Part shown: piece after piece, positions 26,011 to 34,742 of the stretch
Layout: the number at the start of each line of letters is the position of its first letter
Numbering within the stretch: position 1 is the first letter of the stretch
Assembly (NCBI GenBank): GCA_023269935.1
Contig: JAGDXC010000003.1
Coordinates: forward strand, 3,899-43,419
Length of the DNA: 39,521 bases
Origin: Thermocladium sp.
Lineage (GTDB): Archaea; Thermoproteota; Thermoprotei; Thermoproteales; Thermocladiaceae
Direction of reading: 5' to 3'
The notes under the pieces: model-generated
Told to the model about the DNA's origin: nothing
Databases searched by the model: none
What the model saw: the letters and a program-made list of their open reading frames with translations, nothing else
Made by a program: the position numbers and the translations under genes

Positions 26011-27429
26011 TTAATGGTCATTACCGCCATGCAGCAGTTCCTCGCTGAACCATGGAACCAAGGCATTCCTTATCGCGGTCACTATAGGGCCAAGCCTTCC
26101 ATGAATCAGCTCGCCAATCAGGAAACCTAGCCTGGCATAATACTTTATGTATGCCCATTGAAGCATTCTTTGAGCTTCCTCCCTAGTGAACCTATATCCA
26201 CGCATTACTGCATTCAGCGTCGTGTAGTGATCCCAATTATGATCCTCTATCAATCCTTCTTGCTCGGCCTCTAGGTGAAGCGGTGTGCCTGGGTAGGGGG
26301 TTGCTATCGTAAACTGGGCATATGTTGGTTTAAGCTTAATCGCGAACTTAACGGTGTTCCTCATATCATTAATTGATTCCCAAGGAAAGCCGAGCACGAA
26401 GGAGCCAACATGGCTTATCTTGACTTCCTTAGCCCATTGAAACACCTTCTCAGCTCTCTCCAGGGTTATCTTTTTTCCTATTCTGTTAATGGATTCCTGG
26501 CTACCTGACTCAACGCCGAAGTATAGGGCGGAGCAGCCATGTTTCTTGAGCAGCAGCATCATTTCCTTATCAATGGTATCAACCCGCGAACCACAGGAAA
26601 ACGATATATCGAGTCGTCGTGATGATAATTCCTTAAGGAAGGCATCTATGAATCTCCTGCCTAACGTGAACTCATCATCAGTGAAGGCAATTATATTAGT
26701 TTTATACTTGTTAATTGAATTCTCCAACTCATCCACGACATTTTTAGCAGATCTATACCTAATCATGCGGCCCCAGAAATATGAAGTGGAGCAGAATGAG
26801 CAACCATATGGACAGCCACGGCTAGCCATCGCATGAATTATGCGTATAGGTTTTCCAAATAAGGTGTATCTATCCATGGGAAGGAGGTGCCTAGCGGGGG
26901 GAGGCAAATCATCCAGGTTCCTAACTATGGGTCTCTCTCGAGTCACTACCGCCTCCCTATCGCCTAAGTAAGCTATTCCAGCCACATTCCTTAACTTGCC
27001 TTTATCTAATCCATTTCGCTCAATCACATTCGCCAGTTCCAGGGTCGTGAATTCACCCTCTCCCCTCACCACAATATCTACTCCATTGCTCAAGGCCTCT
27101 TGATACATAAATGTGACGTGAGGACCCCCCATAATCACGGGCAAGTCCTTATCATATTCCTTAATGGCCTTAACAGCATCATATGCCTTATATATGGTGG
27201 GCGTCATCGAGGTTATACCAACCATGTCTGGGTGCCAAGTCTTCACCTCATTAATGAACGTAGTTAAATCGATTCCAATGGTTGGTGAATCAATTATCTT
27301 GACGCTATGCCCACCCTGCTCCAGAACAGCCGCTATCCATGCTAATCCAAGCGGTGGCGCCCTTAATCCAAGCACCTTATACAGCTCCATTTTCTCTATG
27401 CCGGGTGGAACGGCTAGGAGAACCTTCAT
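26011..27429 (-). CDS. B12-binding-domain radical SAM protein
   Basis: Of the 472 residues, ~1-140 form a Rossmann-like cobalamin-binding domain (KVLLAVPPG start, VIMGGPHVTF, VVRGEGE). A radical SAM barrel follows with the [4Fe-4S] motif C206-PYG-C210-SF-C213. Members transfer methyl groups or couple carbons at unreactive positions, for example in lipid or cofactor synthesis. The B12 domain lacks the classical DxHxxG histidine, as is common in this class. Its ATG is 6 bp after the stop of the SPASM radical SAM gene, with GTGAT upstream of the ATG, so the two are almost certainly one operon. The substrate is unknown; membrane-lipid modification (GDGT ring synthase-like) is one speculative option. 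Confidence 0.88.
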   Translation of the reverse strand: MKVLLAVPPGIEKMELYKVLGLRAPPLGLAWIAAVLEQGGHSVKIIDSPTIGIDLTTFINEVKTWHPDMVGITSMTPTIYKAYDAVKAIKEYDKDLPVIMGGPHVTFMYQEALSNGVDIVVRGEGEFTTLELANVIERNGLDKGKLRNVAGIAYLGDREAVVTRERPIVRNLDDLPPPARHLLPMDRYTLFGKPIRIIHAMASRGCPYGCSFCSTSYFWGRMIRYRSAKNVVDELENSINKYKTNIIAFTDDEFTLGRRFIDAFLKELSSRRLDISFSCGSRVDTIDKEMMLLLKKHGCSALYFGVESGSQESINRIGKKITLERAEKVFQWAKEVKISHVGSFVLGFPWESINDMRNTVKFAIKLKPTYAQFTIATPYPGTPLHLEAEQEGLIEDHNWDHYTTLNAVMRGYRFTREEAQRMLQWAYIKYYARLGFLIGELIHGRLGPIVTAIRNALVPWFSEELLHGGNDH

Positions 27430-27435
27430 ATAAAA

Positions 27436-28929
27436 TCACTTGATCGCCATCGGTGCCTTAATCTTCACCTTAGATATGTCTGCAGAAAGCCTACACCAAT
27501 CCGCTGAATTATAAATACAGCCCGGATCCGGCGCAAGCACGTCGCCGAAGTAATTATAAGCTCTGGCCCTGCATCCACCGCATATTAACTTATAGGGACA
27601 TTGACCGCAGAATCCCTTAAGTAGGTCGCGGTTCCTGAAGTTCTCCATGAATGGATCCATCCATATATCCCAAAATGACTTAACGCGGAGATTACCGATT
27701 GGTCGTGGGAGGAAGACGCAGGGAGTTAATGTTCCCTCGGGCTCAATGGCCGCATAGACCCTACCCGCTCCGCATCCGCCAATGAATTCTGTTAATTCCT
27801 TAGTAACGGGATCACTCGCTATCACGAAGTGAGTAGGAGAAGAATCGCTTCCCTCGCTTAATTGATTCACTACCCTACCGTACTGAGGAGCAGTGCTTAT
27901 TATCTCTATCTTTCTTCGCTTCATTTCGCCATATATGTGCCTAAGAAACTCCTCACGATCCTCTGGAGATAGATCTATCTCCAGGTTCTCACGGCCACGA
28001 CCCACGGGGACGAAATTGAAGAATATCACCTTAGAAACCCCAATTTCTTGCGCTAGATCTATTATCTTGTCAACCTCACCTATATTTACCTTAGTGACGG
28101 TGAAGGCCAGTGCAGTGCTGAAGCCAAGCTTAACGGCGTTACGTAATCCAGTAACTGCCTTATTCCATGCCCCGCTCACTCCCCTGAATTTATCGTGAAT
28201 TACCGGATCAGCGGCATCTATGCTTATCTCCACGTATCGAAGCCCTGCCCTACGAGCCCGCTCGGCAAATTCCATACTTGAGAACGCTAATCCATTAGTA
28301 GCCACGGCCGAATAGAAGCCTCGCCGCGATATCTCGGATAGGACGGGCCAGAAATCCCTATGAACAGTTGGTTCGCCGCCGGATAACGCTATAGCCGGTA
28401 CACCAGCTTCATCTAGCTCCTTCACTACCTTAAGCTTCTCCTCAAGTGTCAATTCATTGGTTAATGGTTTCCCCGCATTCTGATAGCAATGAATACACCT
28501 AAGGTTGCAGGAATTAGTGAAGTTCCATACTATGAAGAATGGAGCCGGCAATCTCTGGGGCGTGGTGACGCCGAATAATGCTATGCCCCTCAGAGTAGTT
28601 ATGAGTCCCCTCCTCACCGCTGGATCACTTAGCATCTGCCTTAATGCATCCTCATCTGATCGCAGATACGCAGCAGTGAGCTTCATGCCTATCTCCAGGA
28701 GCGGGGCAATCAAGTGAGCAATAGTTGGACACTGCTTCTCCCCAGCATACTTAGCTAATGCCCACTCCATTAATGGCTTCTTTTCACCCTGCATCTCAAC
28801 TTCCTTCATTAATGCCCGGAGCGCCCACCTAGTTACTCCCTTATTCAGCAACCGTATTGCAGCAACAATAGTTCCCGTGGCATCTGTACCGGATGATCTC
28901 CTCTCGATAATGTCATCAATCTCAGGCAT
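27436..28929 (-). CDS. Radical SAM/SPASM-domain protein with N-terminal helical extension
   Basis: Of the 497 residues, ~1-130 are a helical extension of unknown role. The radical SAM core begins with C141-NLR-C145-IH-C148 and continues through LSGGEPTVH. A SPASM-type C-terminus has a Cys series (GGCGAG, LTPCVF, FCGQC, ICGGCRA, DPGC) able to hold two extra iron-sulfur clusters. SPASM enzymes modify peptides or cofactors (AhbC/AhbD/NirJ heme enzymes, peptide maturases, tungsten-cofactor maturation). No small peptide substrate or heme genes are seen nearby. A leaderless ATG 28929 is supported by the TATA box at 28951-28957. It is first in the operon with the B12-type radical SAM gene. Confidence 0.88.
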   Translation of the reverse strand: MPEIDDIIERRSSGTDATGTIVAAIRLLNKGVTRWALRALMKEVEMQGEKKPLMEWALAKYAGEKQCPTIAHLIAPLLEIGMKLTAAYLRSDEDALRQMLSDPAVRRGLITTLRGIALFGVTTPQRLPAPFFIVWNFTNSCNLRCIHCYQNAGKPLTNELTLEEKLKVVKELDEAGVPAIALSGGEPTVHRDFWPVLSEISRRGFYSAVATNGLAFSSMEFAERARRAGLRYVEISIDAADPVIHDKFRGVSGAWNKAVTGLRNAVKLGFSTALAFTVTKVNIGEVDKIIDLAQEIGVSKVIFFNFVPVGRGRENLEIDLSPEDREEFLRHIYGEMKRRKIEIISTAPQYGRVVNQLSEGSDSSPTHFVIASDPVTKELTEFIGGCGAGRVYAAIEPEGTLTPCVFLPRPIGNLRVKSFWDIWMDPFMENFRNRDLLKGFCGQCPYKLICGGCRARAYNYFGDVLAPDPGCIYNSADWCRLSADISKVKIKAPMAIK

Positions 28930-28950
28930 GCTATATGATACAAGGAATAG

Positions 28951-28957
28951 ATATATA
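28951..28957 (-). promoter_or_regulatory. TATA box of the radical SAM operon
   Basis: ATATAT core (GTATATAT on the minus strand), centred ~25 nt upstream of ATG 28929. It is the only good promoter for the two radical SAM genes. Confidence 0.6.
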
Positions 28958-29113
28958 CGGGTGTTTGATCAATAAACCACATTGGCCGGCATTACCGCTT
29001 TCCATCTAAACCAAGCCATTAAGCCGAATTACCAGACACAGTGAAAATAACATCCTCATAGAGACGACGGAATTCAACCATTATTAATCGCTAGAGGATG
29101 CTCTTGAAGACAT

Positions 29114-29320
29114 TTACTGTATTATTGCGTTTCCATGTCGCGCATCTATCAATGCTTCATTCATTAAATGAATCTTGAATTTATGTATGCTATTGAATTT
29201 CTTGCCGCAGATGGGGCACTTCCTAGTTCTCGGTATTTGCTTGCATTCAACCTTAACATGCCTCACATACTCGCTCATCGAATTCATGCTTTTACCGCAT
29301 AGTTTGCAGGTAATGGTCAT
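29114..29320 (-). CDS. Small C2H2-like zinc-finger protein
   Basis: The 68-residue protein has two zinc-finger-like units. The first is C5-x2-C8-x12-H21-x4-C26, and the second is C35-x2-C38-x12-H51 with no ligand at the usual next position (H62 is 11 residues on). Such small archaeal C2H2-type proteins are thought to be DNA- or RNA-binding regulators. The frame stays open up to ATG 29437, but a TATA box at 29341-29350 places the transcript start on ATG 29320, so the shorter form is chosen. It is divergent from the B3/B4-domain gene, and its promoter lies inside the would-be longer protein. Confidence 0.7.
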   Translation of the reverse strand: MTITCKLCGKSMNSMSEYVRHVKVECKQIPRTRKCPICGKKFNSIHKFKIHLMNEALIDARHGNAIIQ

Positions 29321-29340
29321 ATCAATGATGCGGAGGCCTT

Positions 29341-29350
29341 TATTTAAAAA
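29341..29350 (-). promoter_or_regulatory. TATA box of the zinc-finger gene
   Basis: TTTTTAAATA on the minus strand, centred 26 nt from ATG 29320. It decides for the 68-residue product. Confidence 0.6.
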
Positions 29351-29425
29351 TATTTTGTACACTGGATCTCCGATTGCCTCATGATGAGGCCACGACTCTT
29401 CCAGGGCCAGGAAGGGGACAATAAT

Positions 29426-29433
29426 GTTTATAT
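29426..29433 (+). promoter_or_regulatory. TATA box of the B3/B4-domain gene
   Basis: GTTTATAT is centred 26 nt upstream of ATG 29455, predicting a leaderless transcript divergent from the zinc-finger gene. Confidence 0.6.
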
Positions 29434-29454
29434 CCATGTAACCGTAATAATAAT

Positions 29455-30165
29455 ATGCGAATAGGGATAAGTGGAGATTTGTCGAAGTTAGGCATTAAAT
29501 TGGGAGTCGCGGTTGCGATGAATGTAGTTAATGATGTGCCCATTGATTTGAGCCAGGAATGGAATAATGCTACACAGGAAGCCATGAAAAATACAATAAG
29601 TACCTTACTGAGCGACCCCATTATTCGAGCATATAGGGACTTTTACTGGAGATATCTAAAGATAGATCCAACTAAGCAGAGACCATCACAGGAGGCGCTA
29701 ATACGTAGATTATTAAATGGAGGGCGGGTACCAACCATAAATCCTGCGGTGGATATAGGTAATATAGTCAGCATTAAGTATAAGGTACCCATTGGACTAT
29801 ATGATATTGATAAGATAAGGGCTGAGAAACTTGTGCTTAGGTATGCCGCTGAGGGGGAGGTATTCATACCAATAGGCTCTCCAAGAAGAAAACTAAGCAA
29901 TAACCAAATCGTGCTAGCGGCCAGCGATGGCACTATACTCCACGTATATCCCTACAGGGACTCCGAACTAACCATGGTTGATCAAACCACTAAGAATATA
30001 TTGATAATAAGTGCAGGAGTGCCAGGAATAAGTGAGGAAACCCTTCTATCGGCGGCGACGGAGACTGGGGTGCTATACGAGAAGTACTTGAGGGGGCGAT
30101 TAATTAAAGTGGATTTAATCAATGGGGACAAGGAAATAGATGTATTGCCTAGGAGAATTATCTAG
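29455..30165 (+). CDS. B3/B4 tRNA-binding-domain protein (PheRS beta-like)
   Basis: The 236-residue protein matches the stand-alone B3/B4 domain also found in the beta subunit of phenylalanyl-tRNA synthetase. Signatures are the central RVPTINPAVDIGNIVSIKY, VPIGLYDIDKI and FIPIGSPRR, and a late PYRDSELTMVD. In the synthetase this domain carries the editing site; free-standing forms may edit or bind tRNA or bind amino acids, but no activity is established. The leaderless ATG is backed by the TATA box at 29426-29433. It ends two bases before the convergent aldehyde dehydrogenase stop. Confidence 0.85.
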   Translation: MRIGISGDLSKLGIKLGVAVAMNVVNDVPIDLSQEWNNATQEAMKNTISTLLSDPIIRAYRDFYWRYLKIDPTKQRPSQEALIRRLLNGGRVPTINPAVDIGNIVSIKYKVPIGLYDIDKIRAEKLVLRYAAEGEVFIPIGSPRRKLSNNQIVLAASDGTILHVYPYRDSELTMVDQTTKNILIISAGVPGISEETLLSAATETGVLYEKYLRGRLIKVDLINGDKEIDVLPRRII

Positions 30166-30167
30166 AT

Positions 30168-31625
30168 TCATGAAGGTATGGGAAACTTCCTCTGCCTAAG
30201 CGTTATGGTTGTCCACCTATCGTATGTAGACTCATGGAAGGAATACTTGCCTCCCTCCCTGCCGATCCCGCTTGCCTTTATTCCTCCGAACGGTACATGC
30301 GATTCCTCTAGGAACGTGACGTCATTTATATGAAACATCCCGGACTCCACGGCCTCCACTATATTCATTGCCCTATTTATGTTGCTGGTCAATACCGCAC
30401 CTGATAAGCCGTACTCCGTATCGTTCGCGATCTCTATTGCCTCATCATCATCCTCAACCATTATTATGGGTCTAATCGGGCCAAACACTTCCTCGCGTAG
30501 TACTCTCGCGTTCTTATCTACCCCAGTCAATATGGTGGGCTCAAAGTAATTACCGTTGACCTTGCCTCCAGTCTCCACCTTAGCTCCTCGCTTCACGGCG
30601 TCATCGAGGAACTCCATCATGGAATTGACTTGGGACTTATTTATTAGGGGGCCAAAATCTATATTCTTATCGGTGCGCGGATCGCCAATTCTAAGCCTCC
30701 TTGTGTATTCTATGAATTTTGGAACGAATTTATCATATATCCCCTTGTGCACTATTATTCTCTTGGAGGCAGTGCATATCTGGCCCTGGTGGAAGAATGC
30801 TGCAAATACAGCTAATCGAGCGGCATAGTCTGGATCCGCATCGTCAAGCACTATCAAGGGATCCGAACCCCCAAGCTCTAGCGTAACAGTCTTTAATCCG
30901 CGACCAGCCTTCTCGGCTATCTGCTTTCCAGTCCCAGTCTCCCCCGTGAAGGTTATATGAGAAACCTTCTTATTAGTCACTATCTCATCACCAACGATTC
31001 CTCCTGACCCGAACACAACATTAAGCACTCCCTTTGGAAGGCCAGCCTTATTGGCCATCTCAGCTATCTTATAACCAGTTATCGGGGTATCGCTGGCTGT
31101 CTTCAGTACTACGGTGTTGCCTATTGCTAGGGCATGAATGACCTTCTTCATCGAGATGGATAACGGATAATTCCATGGAGTAATTATGCCCACTATCCCC
31201 TTCGGCTTCTTGAACACCATGGATATGGTGGCCTCACTATCGGAATTCAGAACCTCGCCCTCATAGTGGCGAGCCAACTCCGCGGCGTTACGTATAAGTC
31301 TCTCGGTGAAAACGACCTCCCCCCATGCCTTCTTATAAATGCCGCCGCCCTCCACTATTAATGTATTGATCAAGTCCTCCTCCATTGACCTCGCTACTTC
31401 ATACATTTTATATATGTAGTCGGACCTCTTAATGGGGGTTAGCTTAGACCATTGCTTACTTGCGTCGTAAGCCGCATCTATGGCTGCCTTAGCATCCTCT
31501 CGTGTGCCGCTGGGAACCAATGCTATGACGGAGCCATCTATTGGAGTGGTCTTGTGATTATATTCGCCATTGCTTGGTTCCCGAAATTCGCCGTTTATGT
31601 AGTGCCTTAATTTTACTTGTTGCAT
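30168..31625 (-). CDS. Aldehyde dehydrogenase (NAD(P)+)
   Basis: The 485-residue protein is a full-length aldehyde dehydrogenase that oxidises an aldehyde to the acid. Present are the oxyanion Asn in ITPWNYP, cofactor motif FTGETGTGK, general base Glu250 in LELGGSDP and the nucleophile Cys284 in HQGQICTASK. The EEVFGPI and FGGIKASGIGREGG motifs follow. It could be a general or a glyceraldehyde/semialdehyde enzyme of branched sugar breakdown; specificity cannot be read. A TTG at 31634 would add three residues, but the TATA box (TATTAATAT on the minus strand, 31644-31652) is placed for ATG 31625. Confidence 0.92.
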   Translation of the reverse strand: MQQVKLRHYINGEFREPSNGEYNHKTTPIDGSVIALVPSGTREDAKAAIDAAYDASKQWSKLTPIKRSDYIYKMYEVARSMEEDLINTLIVEGGGIYKKAWGEVVFTERLIRNAAELARHYEGEVLNSDSEATISMVFKKPKGIVGIITPWNYPLSISMKKVIHALAIGNTVVLKTASDTPITGYKIAEMANKAGLPKGVLNVVFGSGGIVGDEIVTNKKVSHITFTGETGTGKQIAEKAGRGLKTVTLELGGSDPLIVLDDADPDYAARLAVFAAFFHQGQICTASKRIIVHKGIYDKFVPKFIEYTRRLRIGDPRTDKNIDFGPLINKSQVNSMMEFLDDAVKRGAKVETGGKVNGNYFEPTILTGVDKNARVLREEVFGPIRPIIMVEDDDEAIEIANDTEYGLSGAVLTSNINRAMNIVEAVESGMFHINDVTFLEESHVPFGGIKASGIGREGGKYSFHESTYDRWTTITLRQRKFPIPS

Positions 31626-31770
31626 GATTGTCAAATAGTTAGCATATTAATAAGCATTACCTTATCTAATTCACCGCAAATGTAAAGCAATGCAAACAAT
31701 AATGCCTAAGCGGCAGGAACGAAGCAGGGAACCTAATGCGTAATGACCACGGCCACGTAAATCGGCTATC

Positions 31771-32325
31771 CTAATTATTGAGAATCTTCATTATGGTCAT
31801 TATTTTACCGGCCAATTCGCTATCCATCTTGCTGACCAATTGCGTTGAGTTGCTTCCAAGCTCTCTTAATGTCTCCCCCAATTCCCAGGGAAACACTATC
31901 CACATAGTTGTTTCACCGCCAAAGTAATCAGGCTTAAATTTCGACCAAGGCTTCACGAGAAGTGTCGCCGTTTTTATCTGCATAGGTTTCATGCCTTTAA
32001 TATATTCTACAGCGGTAACCAACGTATTGCCGCTATCGGCTATGTCATCAATCACTAGCACCTTCTTTCCCTCCACGGCAATAGTCAGCGGTTGAGTTAT
32101 CCTAGGCTCATCCCCTTGCTCGCCAATTCCCTTATAGAACTTCACCTCCATTGATGATATGGAATCCACGCCAAGGAAGTCCCCTATTAATCGGGCAGCC
32201 ACTACGCCGCCCCTCATTATACCAACAACTATGTCGGGCTTGAATCTATCCCTCCCCATCTCCTCCACTATATGCAATAGATAAGTAGTAACATCATTCC
32301 ACGTAACTACCTTAAGCTCTACCAT
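31771..32325 (-). CDS. Purine-type phosphoribosyltransferase
   Basis: The 184-residue protein has the PRPP-binding loop VLVIDDIADSGNTL (~93-106) and the early pyrophosphate loop GIMRGGVV, the hallmarks of type I phosphoribosyltransferases. Length and the FPWELGETLREL tail resemble crenarchaeal hypoxanthine/guanine salvage enzymes, which convert purine bases and PRPP to nucleotides. The exact base is uncertain. The TATA box (TTATATTTA on the minus strand, 32345-32353) fits a leaderless ATG at 32325 rather than the TTG at 32343. It lies downstream of nagA on the same strand but has its own promoter. Confidence 0.87.
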   Translation of the reverse strand: MVELKVVTWNDVTTYLLHIVEEMGRDRFKPDIVVGIMRGGVVAARLIGDFLGVDSISSMEVKFYKGIGEQGDEPRITQPLTIAVEGKKVLVIDDIADSGNTLVTAVEYIKGMKPMQIKTATLLVKPWSKFKPDYFGGETTMWIVFPWELGETLRELGSNSTQLVSKMDSELAGKIMTIMKILNN

Positions 32326-32451
32326 TATGACCACTTTAGCCAACTAAATATAAAGTTTTCTTTTATATTAACTTCAAATCCACGAAGACCATCATTGATC
32401 CAAGCCTTGACCATTTACTCCATACTATAATAAGGAGTCCAAGGGGAGCGG

Positions 32452-32471
32452 CTTCGCCTTTCAAGGCGAAG
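32452..32471 (-). terminator. Perfect hairpin overlapping the nagA stop codon
   Basis: CTTCGCCTT and AAGGCGAAG form a 9-bp perfect inverted repeat with a 2-nt gap, covering the TGA of nagA (32461-32463). It could end or protect the nagA transcript before the next promoter, or be a remnant of the transposon-end hairpins found elsewhere here. Archaeal termination does not need hairpins, so the role is a guess. Confidence 0.4.
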
Positions 32472-33588
32472 AGAAGATCAGAGTATTGATCACTCTATAC
32501 TTATCATCTAGAACAACGGCATCGGCAATGCATCCAGGCCGCAAGCACCCCACGTTCGTTAACCCAATAGAGCGGGCCGGTATTGCTGTGGCCATGCTTA
32601 TAGCAATATTAGGAGACAAACCGAGGCTAATCATGTTACGCACAGCTTTATCGATAGTTAATGAACTGCCCGCTAATGTTCCATCGGGAAGCGAGGCGCG
32701 TCCATTAGACACGATCACATGGAGGTCGCCGAGGACGTACTCCCCATCACCGAGACCAGCGGAAGCTATCGCATCGGTCACTAGAACCACTCTCTGCCAT
32801 CCTGCATACTTAAGGACAAACAAAATTGTTTCCGGCCTTAAATGAATAAAATCCGTTATTAATTCTAGATACACATTAGCATTATCCATCAACGCCATTG
32901 CTGCGCCCGGCTCTCTATGATGGATACCCCTCATTGCATTAAATAGGTGCGTGGCCCTTGTGGCTCCCAAGGCTATAGCGTGTGTAGCTGTCTCATAATC
33001 GGCATCAGTGTGGCCTATGCTTACTATTGCACCACGCAGGGACGCACGTTGTATTAATTCGTATGCTCCCTTTATCTCTGGCGCTAAATGAATTACTAGG
33101 GGTGGCTCATCAAGAAGCCCCAAGTATTGATTAAACTCCTCCAGGCTTGGTGCACGTATTGCTTGAATGTTCTGAGCCCCCCGCTTCTCTGGATTAATAT
33201 ATGGTCCCTCAAGCCCTATCCCAAGCGCCTTGGACCCCCCAATGCTTCTCCGCGCACTTGATAATAGCTTAAGTATCCTAATTATATTGGAGTGAGGAGA
33301 GGAAACGAGTGTTGGCACGAATGATGTAACTCCGAACTTGGTTAATCCATTTGATAATTTGCTTAGCTCGTCTACGGTGGTTAAGCTAGTCACATCAATG
33401 CCGCAGCAACCATGTATATGCGTATCCACATAGCCTGGCGCAACGATTAATCCCCTGAGATCAATATCAAAGACGCCACTAGATTCGCTTACTTCCTCCA
33501 CGACTCCATTCCTAATGGTAACAGAAACATCGTGGAGGACTTGATATGGAGTGTATAGTGTATCTACCCTCAATGTCTTAATTACCAT
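32461..33588 (-). CDS. nagA: N-acetylglucosamine-6-phosphate deacetylase
   Basis: The 375-residue amidohydrolase removes acetate from N-acetylglucosamine-6-phosphate. Visible sites are the metal motif DTHIHG (H57, H59), the metal Glu127 in GLEGPYINP, His193 in GHTDADY, His214 in THLFNAMRG, and the catalytic Asp in VTDAIASAG. The CCGIDVT segment and the ending LRPGCIADAVVLD are also typical. It would feed amino-sugar breakdown or act in glycan precursor turnover. ATG 33588 has a TATA-like AATTAATAA (minus strand, 33609-33617) about 25 nt upstream. No nagB-like isomerase/deaminase gene is adjacent. A hairpin covers its stop codon. Confidence 0.92.
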   Translation of the reverse strand: MVIKTLRVDTLYTPYQVLHDVSVTIRNGVVEEVSESSGVFDIDLRGLIVAPGYVDTHIHGCCGIDVTSLTTVDELSKLSNGLTKFGVTSFVPTLVSSPHSNIIRILKLLSSARRSIGGSKALGIGLEGPYINPEKRGAQNIQAIRAPSLEEFNQYLGLLDEPPLVIHLAPEIKGAYELIQRASLRGAIVSIGHTDADYETATHAIALGATRATHLFNAMRGIHHREPGAAMALMDNANVYLELITDFIHLRPETILFVLKYAGWQRVVLVTDAIASAGLGDGEYVLGDLHVIVSNGRASLPDGTLAGSSLTIDKAVRNMISLGLSPNIAISMATAIPARSIGLTNVGCLRPGCIADAVVLDDKYRVINTLIFSSP

Positions 33589-33709
33589 GAATTAAGGAAT
33601 AAGGGCCCTTATTAATTGTTGGCCTATATATTGAATGGCTCTAAGTTAGTTGAGACGGCCATGGAATCGGCGAATCGAGGTCATTAGGCAGCAGCATTCG
33701 CTGAAAAGG

Positions 33710-33718
33710 TTTATATAA
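33710..33718 (+). promoter_or_regulatory. TATA box of trxB operon
   Basis: TTTATATAA is centred ~26 nt upstream of the ATG at 33741, consistent with a leaderless trxB transcript. Confidence 0.6.
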
Positions 33719-33740
33719 TTACCACTTCTTTCCTTAATTT

Positions 33741-34742
33741 ATGTCATTGTCCTTAGGAAGCCTCGAATTGGCGGGGGATGTGATTGATGAGCTTAAATCC
33801 AAGCTACTTGATGTGATAATAGTGGGCGGGGGACCGGCTGGTCTTAATGCTGCACTTTATGCCGCTAGGTATAAGTTATCCGTCGCGGTGATAAGCGAAG
33901 ATATAGGGGGGCAAGTTGGAAAGGCAGGTTGGGTGGAGAATTACCTAGGTTATGAGCGAATAATGGGTCCCGATTTAGTGAGCAAGTTTGAGCAGCACGT
34001 GAAGAGCTATGGGGTTCCCTTTTTGCTTGATTCAGTCGCGTCAGTGAAGAGGGACGGTGATGTCTTCATAGTGACCACGGCCTCTGGTGACGATTTTAAG
34101 AGCAGGACCGTTATATTAGCGGTTGGAGAGAGGAGGAGGAAGCTGAATGTTAAGGGCGAGAAGGAGTTCGACGGTAAAGGCGTTTCCTACTGTGCACCAT
34201 GTGATGCTCCTCTCTTCAAGGATAAAGTGGTGGCGGTGGTCGGTGGAGGCGATGCAGCGGCCAGCGCTGCGCTCCTCCTTACTGAGTACGCTAAGAAGGT
34301 ATACATGATCCATAGAAGGGATAAGCTAAGGGCGGAGCCGACATATCAGGATATGTTAATGAAGAACAAGAAAATAGAAATATTGTGGAACACGATAGTG
34401 AAGGAATTGAGGGGAGATAAATTACTGCGATCAGCCGTTCTTCAGCGGGTGGATACTGGGCAGGAGTATGGTCTCTCCATCGATGGCATATTCGTGGAGA
34501 TAGGCGCGGAGCCCCCCGTGGAATTATTTAGGGGAATTGGATTGAAGACCGATGAGAGGGGGTACCTAGTGGTCAATAACCTAATGGAGACCAGCGAGCC
34601 CGGCATATATGCTGCCGGGGATGCTGTGAACATAACTCCCCTTGACTTCAGGCAAATAACCGTGGCCGCTGGTCAAGGAGCTCTAGCGGCGTATTCTGCC
34701 TATAATTACATACTTAAGAGGTTTGGACAGGGTAGGCAATGA
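33741..34742 (+). CDS. trxB: Thioredoxin reductase-like flavoprotein
   Basis: The 333-residue enzyme passes electrons from NAD(P)H through FAD to a disulfide partner. It has FAD motif GGGPAG (29-34), the redox pair C151-AP-C154, the second nucleotide motif VVGGGDAA (165-172) with IHRRDKLRAEP after it, and the C-terminal FAD motif GIYAAGDAVNI. The IHRR arginines suit NADPH, although crenarchaeal members vary. The N-terminus is ~20 residues longer than in bacterial TrxB. It overlaps the next gene by 4 bp, so the two are translated together. No thioredoxin gene is in the window. Confidence 0.92.
   Translation: MSLSLGSLELAGDVIDELKSKLLDVIIVGGGPAGLNAALYAARYKLSVAVISEDIGGQVGKAGWVENYLGYERIMGPDLVSKFEQHVKSYGVPFLLDSVASVKRDGDVFIVTTASGDDFKSRTVILAVGERRRKLNVKGEKEFDGKGVSYCAPCDAPLFKDKVVAVVGGGDAAASAALLLTEYAKKVYMIHRRDKLRAEPTYQDMLMKNKKIEILWNTIVKELRGDKLLRSAVLQRVDTGQEYGLSIDGIFVEIGAEPPVELFRGIGLKTDERGYLVVNNLMETSEPGIYAAGDAVNITPLDFRQITVAAGQGALAAYSAYNYILKRFGQGRQ

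Noticed and set aside
29321..29437. 39-residue N-terminal extension of the zinc-finger protein
   Set aside because: The gene's own TATA box lies inside it, and the extension shows no conserved motif.
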